Assembly (NCBI GenBank): GCA_023410905.1
Contig: JAEYPL010000156.1
Location: forward strand, 1-31,202
Origin: Pseudomonadota bacterium
Lineage (GTDB): Bacteria; Pseudomonadota; Alphaproteobacteria; Rhizobiales; Hyphomicrobiaceae
DNA length: 31,202 nt
Direction of reading: 5' to 3'
Notes under the pieces: model-generated
Told to the model about the DNA's origin: nothing
The model's input: the letters and a program-made list of their open reading frames with translations, nothing else
Database searches by the model: none
Position numbers and translations under genes: made by a program
In this document: positions 7,093 through 14,707 of the stretch, piece after piece
Layout: every line of letters starts with the position of its first letter
Position numbering within the stretch: the first letter of the stretch is position 1

Positions 7093-8187
7093 TCAGATGC
7101 GCCAATGACTCACGCCTAGCGCCTCGCCGCTGCCGGACAGCGCCGCATCGAGCGCGGCACGGCCGAGGAGGCCACTCTGCGTGTCGACATAGGCAACTAC
7201 CGCGGCAGAGTTCAGTGCGGCCGCGCGCATGGCGTTCTCGGGCGGGCGACCTTCCGCGAGGAACGTTGCGAGCGTTGCCGCGTAGGCGTCGCCGGCTCCG
7301 GCCGTACCGGCGACCGTCGTCGGTGCTGCCGGGCAGAAGCGGATGACCTCCCGATCTGCGAGATAGGCGCCGGCCGATCCGTCCGTAACGAGGACATAGC
7401 GCGCGCCGGCATCGCGCAACGCCGTGAAGAACGAGCGCAGGCCGAGGTGATAGCCGCCACCCGAGAGACCCTGGCGCGCGAGCGTGCCGGGTGGCTCCTC
7501 GCTGTCGGGGCCGAGCGGCGGGCCGCCTTCGCCGATCTTGCCTGCAATCATCGGGACGAGTGCGGAAGCCTCGACCTTGTTGACGACGAGGAGATCGATG
7601 TTTCCGAGTGCGTCCTGCAGCGCCACGCCTCGGCTCGAAAGCTGCCGAATGCCCGGGTTCGTCGAGAGGAAAGCACCGGTTCGTTTCGTTTCGGCGAGAA
7701 TACGCGGCAGACGATCGGCCGAGCGGTTCGAGAGCGAGGAGACGTGCACGAGATCGACTTCGAAGGCGTCGGACTTGAGGTCGCTGTCCTCGAGTAGTGT
7801 ATTGGCGCCGCGGAACGTGAAGATCGCGGCATTGCGCTCATGCGAGGAGACCATGACAGCGGCGCCTGTCGCGGCGCGCTCGTCGCGGCCGATCCAGCGC
7901 GTCGAGACGCCGGCCTGCATGAGGCTCGCGAGAACCGTTTCAGCGCGCTGATCGCGGCCGAGCTTGGCGAGCGTTGCGACGTCGACGCCGAGCCGCGCCA
8001 TGGCAACCGCGGCGTTGACGGCGCCGCCACCGGTGTGGGTCGAGATTTCGAGCGCTTCGGTTTTGTGGCCTTCCGCGAGCAGCAGAAAGGACGTCTCCGC
8101 ATTGAGCATTGTGATGCGCTCGATGCGGCTCGACTCGATGATCGCGATCGTGTCGATCATCGCGCTTCCGATGGTAAGAGCCTTCAT
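7093..8187 (-). CDS. PfkB-family carbohydrate/nucleoside kinase
   Basis: A 364-residue ribokinase-fold kinase that transfers phosphate from ATP to a sugar or nucleoside hydroxyl. Seen: the N-terminal GSAMIDTIA, the substrate-side glycine pair STHTGGGAVNAAVAMARLG (PfkB signature 1), and the C-terminal anion-hole motif GAGDAYAA (GAGD 297-300, catalytic D300). The region around residues 205-245 contains a glycine/proline-rich insert (GEGGPPLGPDSEEPPG). The ATG at 8187 (MKALTIGSAMID) follows a GGAAAG-type site; a longer in-frame start adds 15 unlikely residues. It diverges from the trehalose operon and lies after nasT on the other side, so context does not fix its substrate. Adenosine, ribose or fructose-type sugars all remain possible. 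Confidence 0.85.
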   Translation of the reverse strand: MKALTIGSAMIDTIAIIESSRIERITMLNAETSFLLLAEGHKTEALEISTHTGGGAVNAAVAMARLGVDVATLAKLGRDQRAETVLASLMQAGVSTRWIGRDERAATGAAVMVSSHERNAAIFTFRGANTLLEDSDLKSDAFEVDLVHVSSLSNRSADRLPRILAETKRTGAFLSTNPGIRQLSSRGVALQDALGNIDLLVVNKVEASALVPMIAGKIGEGGPPLGPDSEEPPGTLARQGLSGGGYHLGLRSFFTALRDAGARYVLVTDGSAGAYLADREVIRFCPAAPTTVAGTAGAGDAYAATLATFLAEGRPPENAMRAAALNSAAVVAYVDTQSGLLGRAALDAALSGSGEALGVSHWRI

Positions 8188-8224
8188 TTCTCGCTTTCCG
8201 GCAACCTTTTCATGTCGCGTGCTT

Positions 8225-8250
8225 GGAACCATTTCCGGCTCGCGAGCGTT
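8225..8250 (+). promoter_or_regulatory. Sigma-EcfG (general stress response) promoter of the ots operon
   Basis: GGAAC (8225-8229), 17-bp spacer, CGTT (8247-8250). It matches the alphaproteobacterial EcfG consensus GGAAC-N16-17-CGTT exactly. It points towards otsB, about 280 bp downstream. Scanning the gaps of this window for the same pair gave no second match. Trehalose genes are known members of the PhyR/NepR/EcfG regulon in several relatives. Confidence 0.7.
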
Positions 8251-8319
8251 GCATTATTTGGCGCGCCGGCCGGCCCATAGGTACGGGTCGGGTGCGCCGG
8301 GGATGCTTGCTTGCCCTTC

Positions 8320-8377
8320 CAATGCGGTTCAAACTAACATGCTCAGAGCGACCGCAATGCGGTGCAACTACATCATG
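8320..8377. repeat. Imperfect 22-bp direct repeat with palindrome, possible operator
   Basis: CAATGCGGTTCAAACTA-ACATG starts at 8320 and CAATGCGGTGCAACTACATCATG at 8355, a 35-bp period. The second copy begins within the palindrome ACCGCA-A-TGCGGT (8351-8363). It sits between the EcfG promoter and otsB. A protein-binding site is possible; no known consensus was recognised. Confidence 0.4.
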
Positions 8378-8531
8378 TCCATTCTCTCGCAGGAGGAGCA
8401 GCGCTTCGAGGCGCGGATCGTTCCTTTCGGCGTAAGCCCACAGCCGTAATGCCATCCGTTCGGATGCTGCCAAACGTCACGCTATCTATGAAGAAGCGGG
8501 CCAATCGAAGGAGAGCGTCGTTTCCATTCCC

Positions 8532-9287
8532 ATGCCCTTACCGATATTGAAAGTGCCGGACGAAATCGCGTTCTTCCTCGACTTCGACGGCACGCTCGTC
8601 GAGCTTGCCGAACGCCCGGACGCAGTGCGATTGAACGAGCGTACGCGCGATGCGCTGAGCCGGCTCACGGACGCGACCGGAGGCGCCGTCGCCGTGATAA
8701 CGGGGCGCGATATCGGAGATCTCGACAGAATGCTGGCGCCACTGCGGCTGCCTGCTGCAGGTGTTCATGGTCTCACGCGGCGCACGCTTTCGGGCGAAAG
8801 TCATGCCGCACCGGTAGATGAGGAATTCCTGCGCCATGCGGAGCTGCTGCTCGCGCCGCTCGTGCTGAGCGAGCCGGGGCTGCTGCTCGAACGCAAGTCC
8901 AATGCCGTCGCACTTCATTATCGCACGCGTCCCGATCTTGAAGCTGCGTGCGGCAAGGTGATGGATGAACTCGCCGCCATCACGCGCGGCATCCAGATCA
9001 AGCGCGGCAAGATGGTGTTCGAGGCAAAGCCCGCCCTTGCCGACAAGGGAACGGCCATCCTCGATTTCCTCAAGGAGACGCCATTCGCAGGGCGGCGCCC
9101 GTTCTTCGCTGGCGATGACGTCACCGACGAGGATGCATTTGCCGCGGTGAACAAACTCGAGGGCATTACCGTGAAGATCGGTCCCGGAGCGACAATCGCG
9201 CAATACCGTGCAGACGGGACCGCTCTATTCCTCGACTGGCTTCACGCGACCTCGCTGAACTTCATGAGCGAGGTGTCTAATGACTGA
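8532..9287 (+). CDS. otsB: Trehalose-6-phosphate phosphatase
   Basis: A 251-residue HAD-superfamily phosphatase that dephosphorylates trehalose-6-phosphate to trehalose in the cytoplasm. Motif I is DFDGT (nucleophile D17, acid D19), motif II lies in VAVITGRD, the conserved K/E region is around KRGKMVFEAKP, and motif IV is GDDVTDED (194-201), diagnostic of OtsB. The ATG at 8532 lacks a close ribosome site: the nearest GGAG lies about 17 bases upstream. No better start is in frame, so translation initiation may be weak or structured. The 3' end overlaps the GH15 gene by 8 nt. It heads the otsB-GH15-otsA-glk operon under the probable EcfG promoter. Confidence 0.93.
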   Translation: MPLPILKVPDEIAFFLDFDGTLVELAERPDAVRLNERTRDALSRLTDATGGAVAVITGRDIGDLDRMLAPLRLPAAGVHGLTRRTLSGESHAAPVDEEFLRHAELLLAPLVLSEPGLLLERKSNAVALHYRTRPDLEAACGKVMDELAAITRGIQIKRGKMVFEAKPALADKGTAILDFLKETPFAGRRPFFAGDDVTDEDAFAAVNKLEGITVKIGPGATIAQYRADGTALFLDWLHATSLNFMSEVSND

Positions 9288-11088
9288 TTCCGCTGGTGCG
9301 CAAAAAGCTTCGCTTGAACTTGCCCTCGTCGGCAACTGCTGCATCAGCGCGCTCATCGATCAGCGCGCACGTATCGTGTGGAGCTGCTTTCCGCGCTTCG
9401 ATGGAGATCCGGTCTTTCACGCGCTCCTTGGCGGGCGAACGCCGGATCCGAGCGATGGCAGTTTCGAGATCGAGCTTCTGGATGCGGCGTCGTTCAGCCA
9501 GAGCTATATCGGCAATACCGCGCTCGTGCGCACGGTGATCGAGGGACCATCCGGGGCCATCGAGGTCATTGATTTCGCGCCTCGCTTCATCTGGATGGGG
9601 CGGCGCTTCCGCCCGCAGACGCTCGTCCGGCGGGTGAAACCGCTGCGGGGCAGCCCGCGCGTCAGAATCAAAGTCAAGCCGCGTTACGAGTATGGCCGCA
9701 CCGCGCCGCTTGCCGCGTACGGCTCGAACCACATTCGCTATATCAGTTCGGGCGTTTCGCTGCGTCTCACGACGGATGCGCCGATCGACTACATTGTCGC
9801 CGAGACTGCCTTCAATCTGGACGACCAGATCAATCTGATCTTCGGCCCTGACGAAACTCTCACGACGGGCGTCGCCGAGACCGCGCGCGACTTCGAGGAG
9901 CGCACGACGCAGTACTGGCGCGAGTGGGTGCATCGTCTCGCCTTGCCGCTCGAATGGCAGGATGCGGTGATCCGCGCCGCGATCACGCTCAAGCTGTGCA
10001 GCTACGAGCCGACCGGCGCCATCGTTGCCGCGATGACGACGAGCATTCCCGAAGCTGCGGGCTCGACGCGCAACTGGGACTATCGCTTCTGCTGGGTACG
10101 CGATGCCTTCTTCGTCGTGCGTGCACTCAATTCGCTCGCCGCTGTGCGCACCATGGAGCATTACTTCCGCTGGATGATGAACATCGTCGCGGATGCGCGC
10201 GAGGGGCACATACAGCCGGTCTATGGCATCGGGCTCGAGAAGGAGCTTACGGAGAAGGAGATCGCGGCACTTCCCGGTTATCGCGGCATGGGGCCAGTGC
10301 GCGCCGGCAATCTTGCCTATCGACAGTTCCAGCACGATACGTACGGCAACATGATTCTCGGCGCGGCGCAGGCGTTCGTCGATCGACGTCTGTTCATGCA
10401 AGCTGGCGCCGTCGAGTATGCCCGGCTCGAAACCGTCGGCGAGCAGGCGTTCCTGCTGCATGATAAGCCGGATGCCGGCATGTGGGAGCTCAGAACGCGC
10501 GAGCGCCCGCACACGTCGTCCGCGATCATGTGCTGGGCCGGCTGCGATCGCCTCGCCAAGATCGGTCATCATCTCGGTTTTGCCGATCGTGCGTCCATGT
10601 GGCGCCAGCGCGCCGATCAGATCAAGGCAACGGTTCTGGAACGCTCGTGGTCGGACAAGCGCAAGGCGTTCGTCGAGAGTTTCGGCGGTCAGTATCTCGA
10701 TGCGAGCGTCCTGCTCATGGCCGAAGTCGATATGATCGACCCGAAGGATCCGCGCTTCGTCTCGACGGTCGATCAGCTCGAGAAGACCTTGGCGCGCGGG
10801 CCCTTCATGATGCGCTACGAGGAGCCCGATGATTTCGGCGCGCCCGAGACAGCCTTCAATGTTTGTGCCTTCTGGCGTCTCGACGCGCTGTCGCGGATCG
10901 GGCGGCGCGAGCAGGCGCGCGAGATATTCGAGGGCCTGCTTGCGGCGCGAAATTCATTGGGGCTCATGTCCGAAGATACGGACTCGACCACGGGCGAAGC
11001 GTGGGGAAATTTTCCGCAGACTTATTCCATGGTGGGCATAATAAACGGAGCCGTGAGGCTCTCCAGGCATTGGGAGTCGACCGTATGA
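9280..11088 (+). CDS. Glycoside hydrolase family 15 protein (probable trehalase or glucoamylase-like)
   Basis: A 602-residue cytoplasmic GH15 enzyme (no signal peptide). An N-terminal beta-rich domain contains CISALIDQRARIVWSCFPRFD. The (alpha/alpha)6 catalytic barrel contains SIPEAAGSTRNWDYRFCWVRDA, then GYRGMGPVRAGNLAYRQFQ and QHDTYGNMI near the general acid, and finally TTGEAWGNFPQ with the expected catalytic-base glutamate. GH15 enzymes release glucose from alpha-glucosides by inversion; bacterial cytoplasmic members include true trehalases (for example in mycobacteria). Lying between otsB and otsA, with glucokinase next, trehalose is the most likely substrate, but alpha-1,4-glucan or another glucoside cannot be excluded. 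It overlaps otsB by 8 nt and otsA by 4 nt (ATGA), so all three are translationally coupled. Confidence 0.88.
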   Translation: MTDSAGAQKASLELALVGNCCISALIDQRARIVWSCFPRFDGDPVFHALLGGRTPDPSDGSFEIELLDAASFSQSYIGNTALVRTVIEGPSGAIEVIDFAPRFIWMGRRFRPQTLVRRVKPLRGSPRVRIKVKPRYEYGRTAPLAAYGSNHIRYISSGVSLRLTTDAPIDYIVAETAFNLDDQINLIFGPDETLTTGVAETARDFEERTTQYWREWVHRLALPLEWQDAVIRAAITLKLCSYEPTGAIVAAMTTSIPEAAGSTRNWDYRFCWVRDAFFVVRALNSLAAVRTMEHYFRWMMNIVADAREGHIQPVYGIGLEKELTEKEIAALPGYRGMGPVRAGNLAYRQFQHDTYGNMILGAAQAFVDRRLFMQAGAVEYARLETVGEQAFLLHDKPDAGMWELRTRERPHTSSAIMCWAGCDRLAKIGHHLGFADRASMWRQRADQIKATVLERSWSDKRKAFVESFGGQYLDASVLLMAEVDMIDPKDPRFVSTVDQLEKTLARGPFMMRYEEPDDFGAPETAFNVCAFWRLDALSRIGRREQAREIFEGLLAARNSLGLMSEDTDSTTGEAWGNFPQTYSMVGIINGAVRLSRHWESTV

Positions 11089-12473
11089 GCCGTCTGATTG
11101 TCGCCTCCAATCGTGTTACCGATATCGACAAGGCCGTGCAGTCGGGAGGACTGGCGGTCGCGCTCGAGGATGCCTTGCAGCGCGGGCGCGGGCTCTGGTT
11201 CGGCTGGGACGGCACGACCGTCGACGACGACACCGGTCTCGGCATCAAGCTGCAGCAGCACAACGGCATCCGCACGGCGACCATTCCGCTGACGCGCCGT
11301 GACTACGAGGAATACTATCTCGGCTTCTCGAACCGCGCGCTTTGGCCGACCTTCCACTATCGGCTGGATCTGGCGCACTTCGAGCACGTATTTCTCGACG
11401 GCTACCGGCGCGTCAATCAGCGGCTTGCGCAATCGCTTTCCGCGCTTGTCGAGCCCGATGATCTCATCTGGGTGCACGACTATCATCTGATACCGCTCGC
11501 CAAGGAGCTGCGCGATCAAGGTGTGAAGGAGAAGATCGGCTTCTTCCTGCACATACCTTTTCCATCGCCAGACTTCTTTACGGCCATTCCGGAGCACGGA
11601 TGGCTGGCGGAAGTCATGTTCGATTATGATGTCGTCGGCTTTCAGACGTCGAACGATGCGGCGAATTTCATCCGCTACGCTGTCGAGTACGCCGAGGGTG
11701 AGGTGCTTGGCGAGGATCGTGTCCGCGCATTCGGGAAAACAGTCGTCGCGCGCGCGTTTCCCATCGGCATCGATCCCGATTCGGTCTACGAGATGGCGCA
11801 CACGCCCGATGCCGATGCGCATATGGCGCGCCTGCAGCGGCGCAGCATGGCGAACATGTTCGTCATGGGGGTGGATCGCCTGGACTACACGAAGGGCCTG
11901 CCCGGCCGCATGCGCGCATTCAGGCGTCTGCTCGAGCTCTATCCGGATCTGCGCAAGCGCGTGACCATGATGCAGATCGCGCCGCCGACGCGGGAGGAAG
12001 TCGAGGCCTACACCGACATCCGCCAGGAGCTCGAAGGGCTTTCCGGCTCGATCAATGGTGAGTTCGGCGACTTCGACTGGACGCCTGTGCGCTACATCCA
12101 TCGTGCCATCCCACGTCCGACTCTGGCGGCACTCTTCCGCGCGAGCCAGGTCGGCCTCGTGACGCCGCTGCGCGATGGCATGAACCTCGTCGCCAAGGAG
12201 TATGTCGCGTCCCAGGATCCGGAAGATCCGGGCGTGCTGATCCTCTCCAAGTTTGCCGGCGCGGCCGAGGATCTGGTGGAAGCCATCGCGGTCAATCCCT
12301 ATGACACGGACGAGGTGGCCGAGGCGCTGCATTCGGCTTTGACCATGCCGGCCGCGGAGCGTCGCGAGCGCTACGAAAGCTTGCTCGTGCGCGTGAGGAC
12401 GAACAACGTCACGCGCTGGCGCGAGACGTTTCTCGATGCCCTCAAGGCGACGCCCTTGGAGCGCGGTTCATGA
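11085..12473 (+). CDS. otsA: Trehalose-6-phosphate synthase
   Basis: A 462-residue GT20 retaining glycosyltransferase that joins UDP-glucose and glucose-6-phosphate. Recognisable blocks: RLIVASNRV at the N-terminus, QSGGLAVALEDAL (glycine loop), FGWDG, DLIWVHDYHLIPLAKELR, FFLHIPFPSPD, GVDRLDYTKGLPGRM (sugar-nucleotide site), and PLRDGMNLVAKEYVA with SKFAGAAEDL near the C-terminus. Length fits bacterial OtsA. The ATG at 11085 overlaps the GH15 stop (ATGA). A longer open frame upstream is read-through of the GH15 gene in another phase. With otsB it forms a complete trehalose pathway. Confidence 0.95.
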   Translation: MSRLIVASNRVTDIDKAVQSGGLAVALEDALQRGRGLWFGWDGTTVDDDTGLGIKLQQHNGIRTATIPLTRRDYEEYYLGFSNRALWPTFHYRLDLAHFEHVFLDGYRRVNQRLAQSLSALVEPDDLIWVHDYHLIPLAKELRDQGVKEKIGFFLHIPFPSPDFFTAIPEHGWLAEVMFDYDVVGFQTSNDAANFIRYAVEYAEGEVLGEDRVRAFGKTVVARAFPIGIDPDSVYEMAHTPDADAHMARLQRRSMANMFVMGVDRLDYTKGLPGRMRAFRRLLELYPDLRKRVTMMQIAPPTREEVEAYTDIRQELEGLSGSINGEFGDFDWTPVRYIHRAIPRPTLAALFRASQVGLVTPLRDGMNLVAKEYVASQDPEDPGVLILSKFAGAAEDLVEAIAVNPYDTDEVAEALHSALTMPAAERRERYESLLVRVRTNNVTRWRETFLDALKATPLERGS

Positions 12474-13408
12474 ATAGCCGCCGGATTGTCGCGGATGTGG
12501 GCGGCACGAACTGCCGCTTCGGCATCAGCGCTGGTCCCGGCGATCTGAGTGAGATCAGGACATATCCGACTGCCGCCTCCGCCTCGTTCACGAGCGCGCT
12601 TAATCACTACACTGCCGACGTCGGTCTCGGCTCTGCCGAGAACTGGTGCAGCAGCGCGTGCATTGCGGCCGCGGGGCCTGTCGATGCGGGCGCAGTTCAG
12701 CTCACGAATGCCGCTTGGTCGATTTCATCGTCGGACGTCTCGTGGCATCTGGGCGGCGTACCCGTTGTGCTTGTGAACGACCTCGCAGCGGTTGGCCTTT
12801 TGCTGCCGCATCTGCAATCCGGTGACGTGACGCCGCTCGGTGGCGACGGGCGCGCGGCATTCAGTGGCAATCGCATTGCGGTCAATGTCGGCACCGGTTT
12901 CGGCGCCGCGACCGCTGTTCGCTCCGGCGGGGGCCGATGGGCAATCGCGGCCGGTGAGGCCGGGCACATGTCTCTGGCGCCCGCGACGCCCGAGGAGGCG
13001 GCCGTTCTCCACGCCGGGCTGACGGTCGAGGATATTCTCTCAGGCGCGGGCGTCGGGCGCCTCTACCGAGCGCTCGCTGGGGAGGCGCGCGTCCCTCGAT
13101 CCGCCGATGAGGTTTTTTCGGCGATCGCGATCGATCCGTCGGCAGCGCAGACCACAGCCCTGATGGCGCGGCTGCTCGGTCGCATAGCGGGTGACCTCGT
13201 GCTGGCGACGGCCTCGTGGGAAGGCGCATTCCTGTGCGGCAGCGTCATTCGCGGCTGGCTCGGTGTTGGCGATCTCGCGGTCTTCCGCGCGTCCTTCGAG
13301 GACAAGGGGCCGATGCGCGCCCGCATGTCGCGCGTGCCGACATTCCTGATCGGCGATCCCGAGCCGGCGCTGATGGGGCTTACGCACGCAGAGGTCCCAG
13401 TCATTTGA
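12470..13408 (+). CDS. glk: Glucokinase (ROK-independent, Glk family)
   Basis: A 312-residue ASKHA-fold kinase that makes glucose-6-phosphate from glucose and ATP. It shows the phosphate-1 motif VADVGGTNCRFGI (about 7-19), VVLVNDLAAVGLLLPHL around the catalytic aspartate, NVGTGFGAA (phosphate-2) and GEAGHMSLAP. These are signatures of proteobacterial Glk. It starts in an ATGA overlap with otsA, so it is the fourth coupled gene. In context it would recapture glucose released by the GH15 enzyme and return it to glucose-6-phosphate, the acceptor substrate of OtsA. Its stop at 13408 is followed closely by the riboswitch leader of the next gene. Confidence 0.92.
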   Translation: MNSRRIVADVGGTNCRFGISAGPGDLSEIRTYPTAASASFTSALNHYTADVGLGSAENWCSSACIAAAGPVDAGAVQLTNAAWSISSSDVSWHLGGVPVVLVNDLAAVGLLLPHLQSGDVTPLGGDGRAAFSGNRIAVNVGTGFGAATAVRSGGGRWAIAAGEAGHMSLAPATPEEAAVLHAGLTVEDILSGAGVGRLYRALAGEARVPRSADEVFSAIAIDPSAAQTTALMARLLGRIAGDLVLATASWEGAFLCGSVIRGWLGVGDLAVFRASFEDKGPMRARMSRVPTFLIGDPEPALMGLTHAEVPVI

Positions 13409-13450
13409 GGCCTCTGGCATTGTGCCGCTGAGGCTCTATATTTCATCGGG

Positions 13451-13498
13451 CTGGGGACGACCCTGGTGCCATTGCGGCAGTCTGCCGGGGACGACCCC
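13451..13498 (+). ncRNA. Guanidine-II riboswitch (mini-ykkC)
   Basis: Two hairpins with identical ACGA tetraloops: CTGGGG-ACGA-CCCTGG (13451-13466) and GGGG-ACGA-CCCC (13487-13498), 20 bases apart. Paired stem-loops with ACGR loops define the mini-ykkC/guanidine-II class. The second hairpin ends 7 bases before the GGAG ribosome site (13506-13509) of the exporter gene, so control of translation initiation is likely. The downstream gene is exactly the family known to be controlled by this RNA. Confidence 0.9.
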
Positions 13499-13518
13499 AT
13501 CACGTGGAGATCGTCACC

Positions 13519-13839
13519 ATGGCCTGGGCACTGCTCATTGCTGCCGGCATTCTGGAAATCGGCTGGGCTATCGGCCTCAAGTACACGGAAGGTTTCACGC
13601 GGCTCTGGCCCTCGGTCTGGACGATCGCGGCCATGATCGTCAGCATGTACATGCTGGCGCTCGCCGCGCGGACACTGCCGATCGGCACGGCCTATGCCGT
13701 CTGGGTCGGCATCGGTGCGGCCGGTGCCCTTATCCTCGGGATCGTGCTGCTCGGTGAGCCGCGCTCGCTCGCCCGCATGGCTTGCGTCGGCTTGATCGTC
13801 GCTGGCGTCATCGGCCTCAAGCTCGTCGATCCGGCCTAA
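13519..13839 (+). CDS. sugE: SMR-family guanidinium exporter (SugE/Gdx type)
   Basis: A 106-residue, four-helix inner-membrane protein. It begins MAWALLIAAGILEIGWAIGL with the essential proton/substrate glutamate at E13 and the Trp16 typical of the Gdx subgroup; GTAYAVWVGIGA marks helix 3. Gdx proteins export guanidinium in exchange for protons as antiparallel dimers; older annotations call them quaternary-ammonium resistance protein SugE. The ATG at 13519 was chosen because it gives the normal SMR start and follows GGAG by 9 bases; a GTG at 13504 overlaps the ribosome site and adds five unusual residues. A guanidine-II riboswitch directly upstream supports the guanidinium assignment. Only one SMR gene is present, consistent with a homodimer. 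Confidence 0.94.
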   Translation: MAWALLIAAGILEIGWAIGLKYTEGFTRLWPSVWTIAAMIVSMYMLALAARTLPIGTAYAVWVGIGAAGALILGIVLLGEPRSLARMACVGLIVAGVIGLKLVDPA

Positions 13840-13912
13840 AGCGTCTTTGGACCTTGAATGCGACGGTTGAGACCGCCGCGAGCGTGGTCGCATTCAAGGT
13901 CCGAAGCTTTAG
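13836..13912. repeat. 77-bp inverted repeat overlapping the sugE stop codon
   Basis: CTAAAGC (13836-13842) pairs with GCTTTAG (13906-13912), and GGACCTTGAATGCGAC (13849-13864) pairs perfectly with GTCGCATTCAAGGTCC (13887-13902). The two stems are separated by small asymmetric internal loops (6 and 3 nt), and the 22-nt loop contains part of a further CGGT-TGAG-ACCG hairpin. No long T-tract follows. It may be a strong bidirectional transcription barrier or a small dispersed palindromic/MITE-like element; only genome-wide copies would tell. Confidence 0.75.
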
Positions 13913-14143
13913 ACTTCTGCTCTATCCGAACCTTTCGGACGTCCAGTCCGACAGAGTTCCGAGTGCCCCTCGTGGCGCTCGGACTATTAACCGCAAGCAG
14001 CCGAAATCATGTCATAGGATGTGGCTCAGCCCGCTCATTCCGGGCAGGAGTGGGCTGCTGGTGGGCCCTTAGTAAATTTTCGCCAGACTGAATGAACCAA
14101 TTTTCATCTCGCTGCGACAGAGCCAATAGATCCAGGTTGCGCA
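13840..14143. other. Intergenic region before the ECF sigma factor gene
   Basis: This 304-bp gap contains most of the inverted repeat (to 13912). I found no gene in the rest. The ECF promoter must lie here; a GAACC at about 14094 could be part of a -35 element, but no convincing -10 partner was seen. Confidence 0.5.
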
Positions 14144-14707
14144 ATGCAGGACCAAACGGACGACCGGACCCTGATCACTCGGATCGCGGCCCAGGACCAG
14201 GCGGCCTTGCGGGCGCTGCTCGGACGGCATCAGCTGCGCGTCTACCGGTTCGTATTGCGTATCGTTCGCCGGGAAGCCGTCGCCGAGGAGGTGACAAATG
14301 AGGTTTTTCTCGAGGCATGGCGGAATGCGGCGAGCTACGAGGCCCGCTCGTCGGTCGGCACATGGCTGCTCTCGATCGCCCACAATCGCGCTGTCAGCGT
14401 CCTGCGCAAGCGTCGCGAGGAGGCGATCGACGATGACGCTGCGGGCGCCATCGCGGATGATGGTGACAATCCCGAGGTGGTTGCGCAGAAACTCGACAAG
14501 GCTGCGCAGATGCGGCGGTGCATTGCAGAGCTGTCGGCCGAGCATCGCACGATCATCGACCTCGTCTACTACCACGAGAAGTCGATCAACGAGGTGAGCG
14601 AGATCTTGGGCATTCCGCTGAATACGGTGAAGACGCGGATGTTCTACGCACGAAAGAAACTCTCGGAGCTGCTGGCGGCAGCAGGAATCGACAGAGGGTG
14701 GCCATGA
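14144..14707 (+). CDS. ECF-type RNA polymerase sigma factor
   Basis: A 187-residue group IV sigma factor. Region 2 covers about residues 20-90 (LGRHQLRVYRFVLRIVRREAVAEEVTNEVFLEAW then SVGTWLLSIAHNRAVSVLRKRR). A linker contains the acidic DDDAAGAIADDGDNPE. Region 4 spans about 125-180, including the helix-turn-helix INEVSEILGIPLNTVKTRMFYARKKL. It directs RNA polymerase to a small regulon, probably including its own operon. The stop overlaps the anti-sigma gene start (ATGA), the usual sign of a sigma/anti-sigma pair. It is not EcfG itself, since no NepR/PhyR genes adjoin it. Confidence 0.93.
   Translation: MQDQTDDRTLITRIAAQDQAALRALLGRHQLRVYRFVLRIVRREAVAEEVTNEVFLEAWRNAASYEARSSVGTWLLSIAHNRAVSVLRKRREEAIDDDAAGAIADDGDNPEVVAQKLDKAAQMRRCIAELSAEHRTIIDLVYYHEKSINEVSEILGIPLNTVKTRMFYARKKLSELLAAAGIDRGWP

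Larger units (their letters stand above)
8188..8531. other. Divergent promoter region between the PfkB kinase and the trehalose operon
   Basis: This 344-bp gap holds a sigma-EcfG type promoter on the plus strand (8225-8250), an imperfect 22-bp direct repeat (8320-8341 and 8355-8377) and the palindrome ACCGCAATGCGGT (8351-8363). A 36-codon frame at 8339-8449 has no ribosome site or recognisable product, so it is not called. If the EcfG promoter is used, the otsB leader is roughly 270 nt. Confidence 0.6.

Noticed and set aside
8400..8436. Second EcfG-like promoter on the minus strand (GGAAC near 8431)
   Set aside because: The downstream partner reads CGCT rather than CGTT, so it fails the consensus.
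8339..8449. 36-codon small frame in the ots leader (MLRATAMRC...)
   Set aside because: No ribosome site and no comparative data; it might be a leader peptide, but nothing in sequence supports translation.
9277..10572. 431-codon open frame antisense to the GH15 gene
   Set aside because: GC-rich shadow frame: the opposite strand has clear GH15 motifs, and the antisense product has no recognisable motif or ribosome site.
11022..12332. 436-codon open frame antisense to otsA
   Set aside because: Shadow of a strongly conserved OtsA; its translation is rich in Arg/His/Asp with no domain.
13410..13434. GCCTC/GAGGC weak hairpin after glk
   Set aside because: A five-pair stem with a 15-base loop and no T-tract is too weak to call a terminator.
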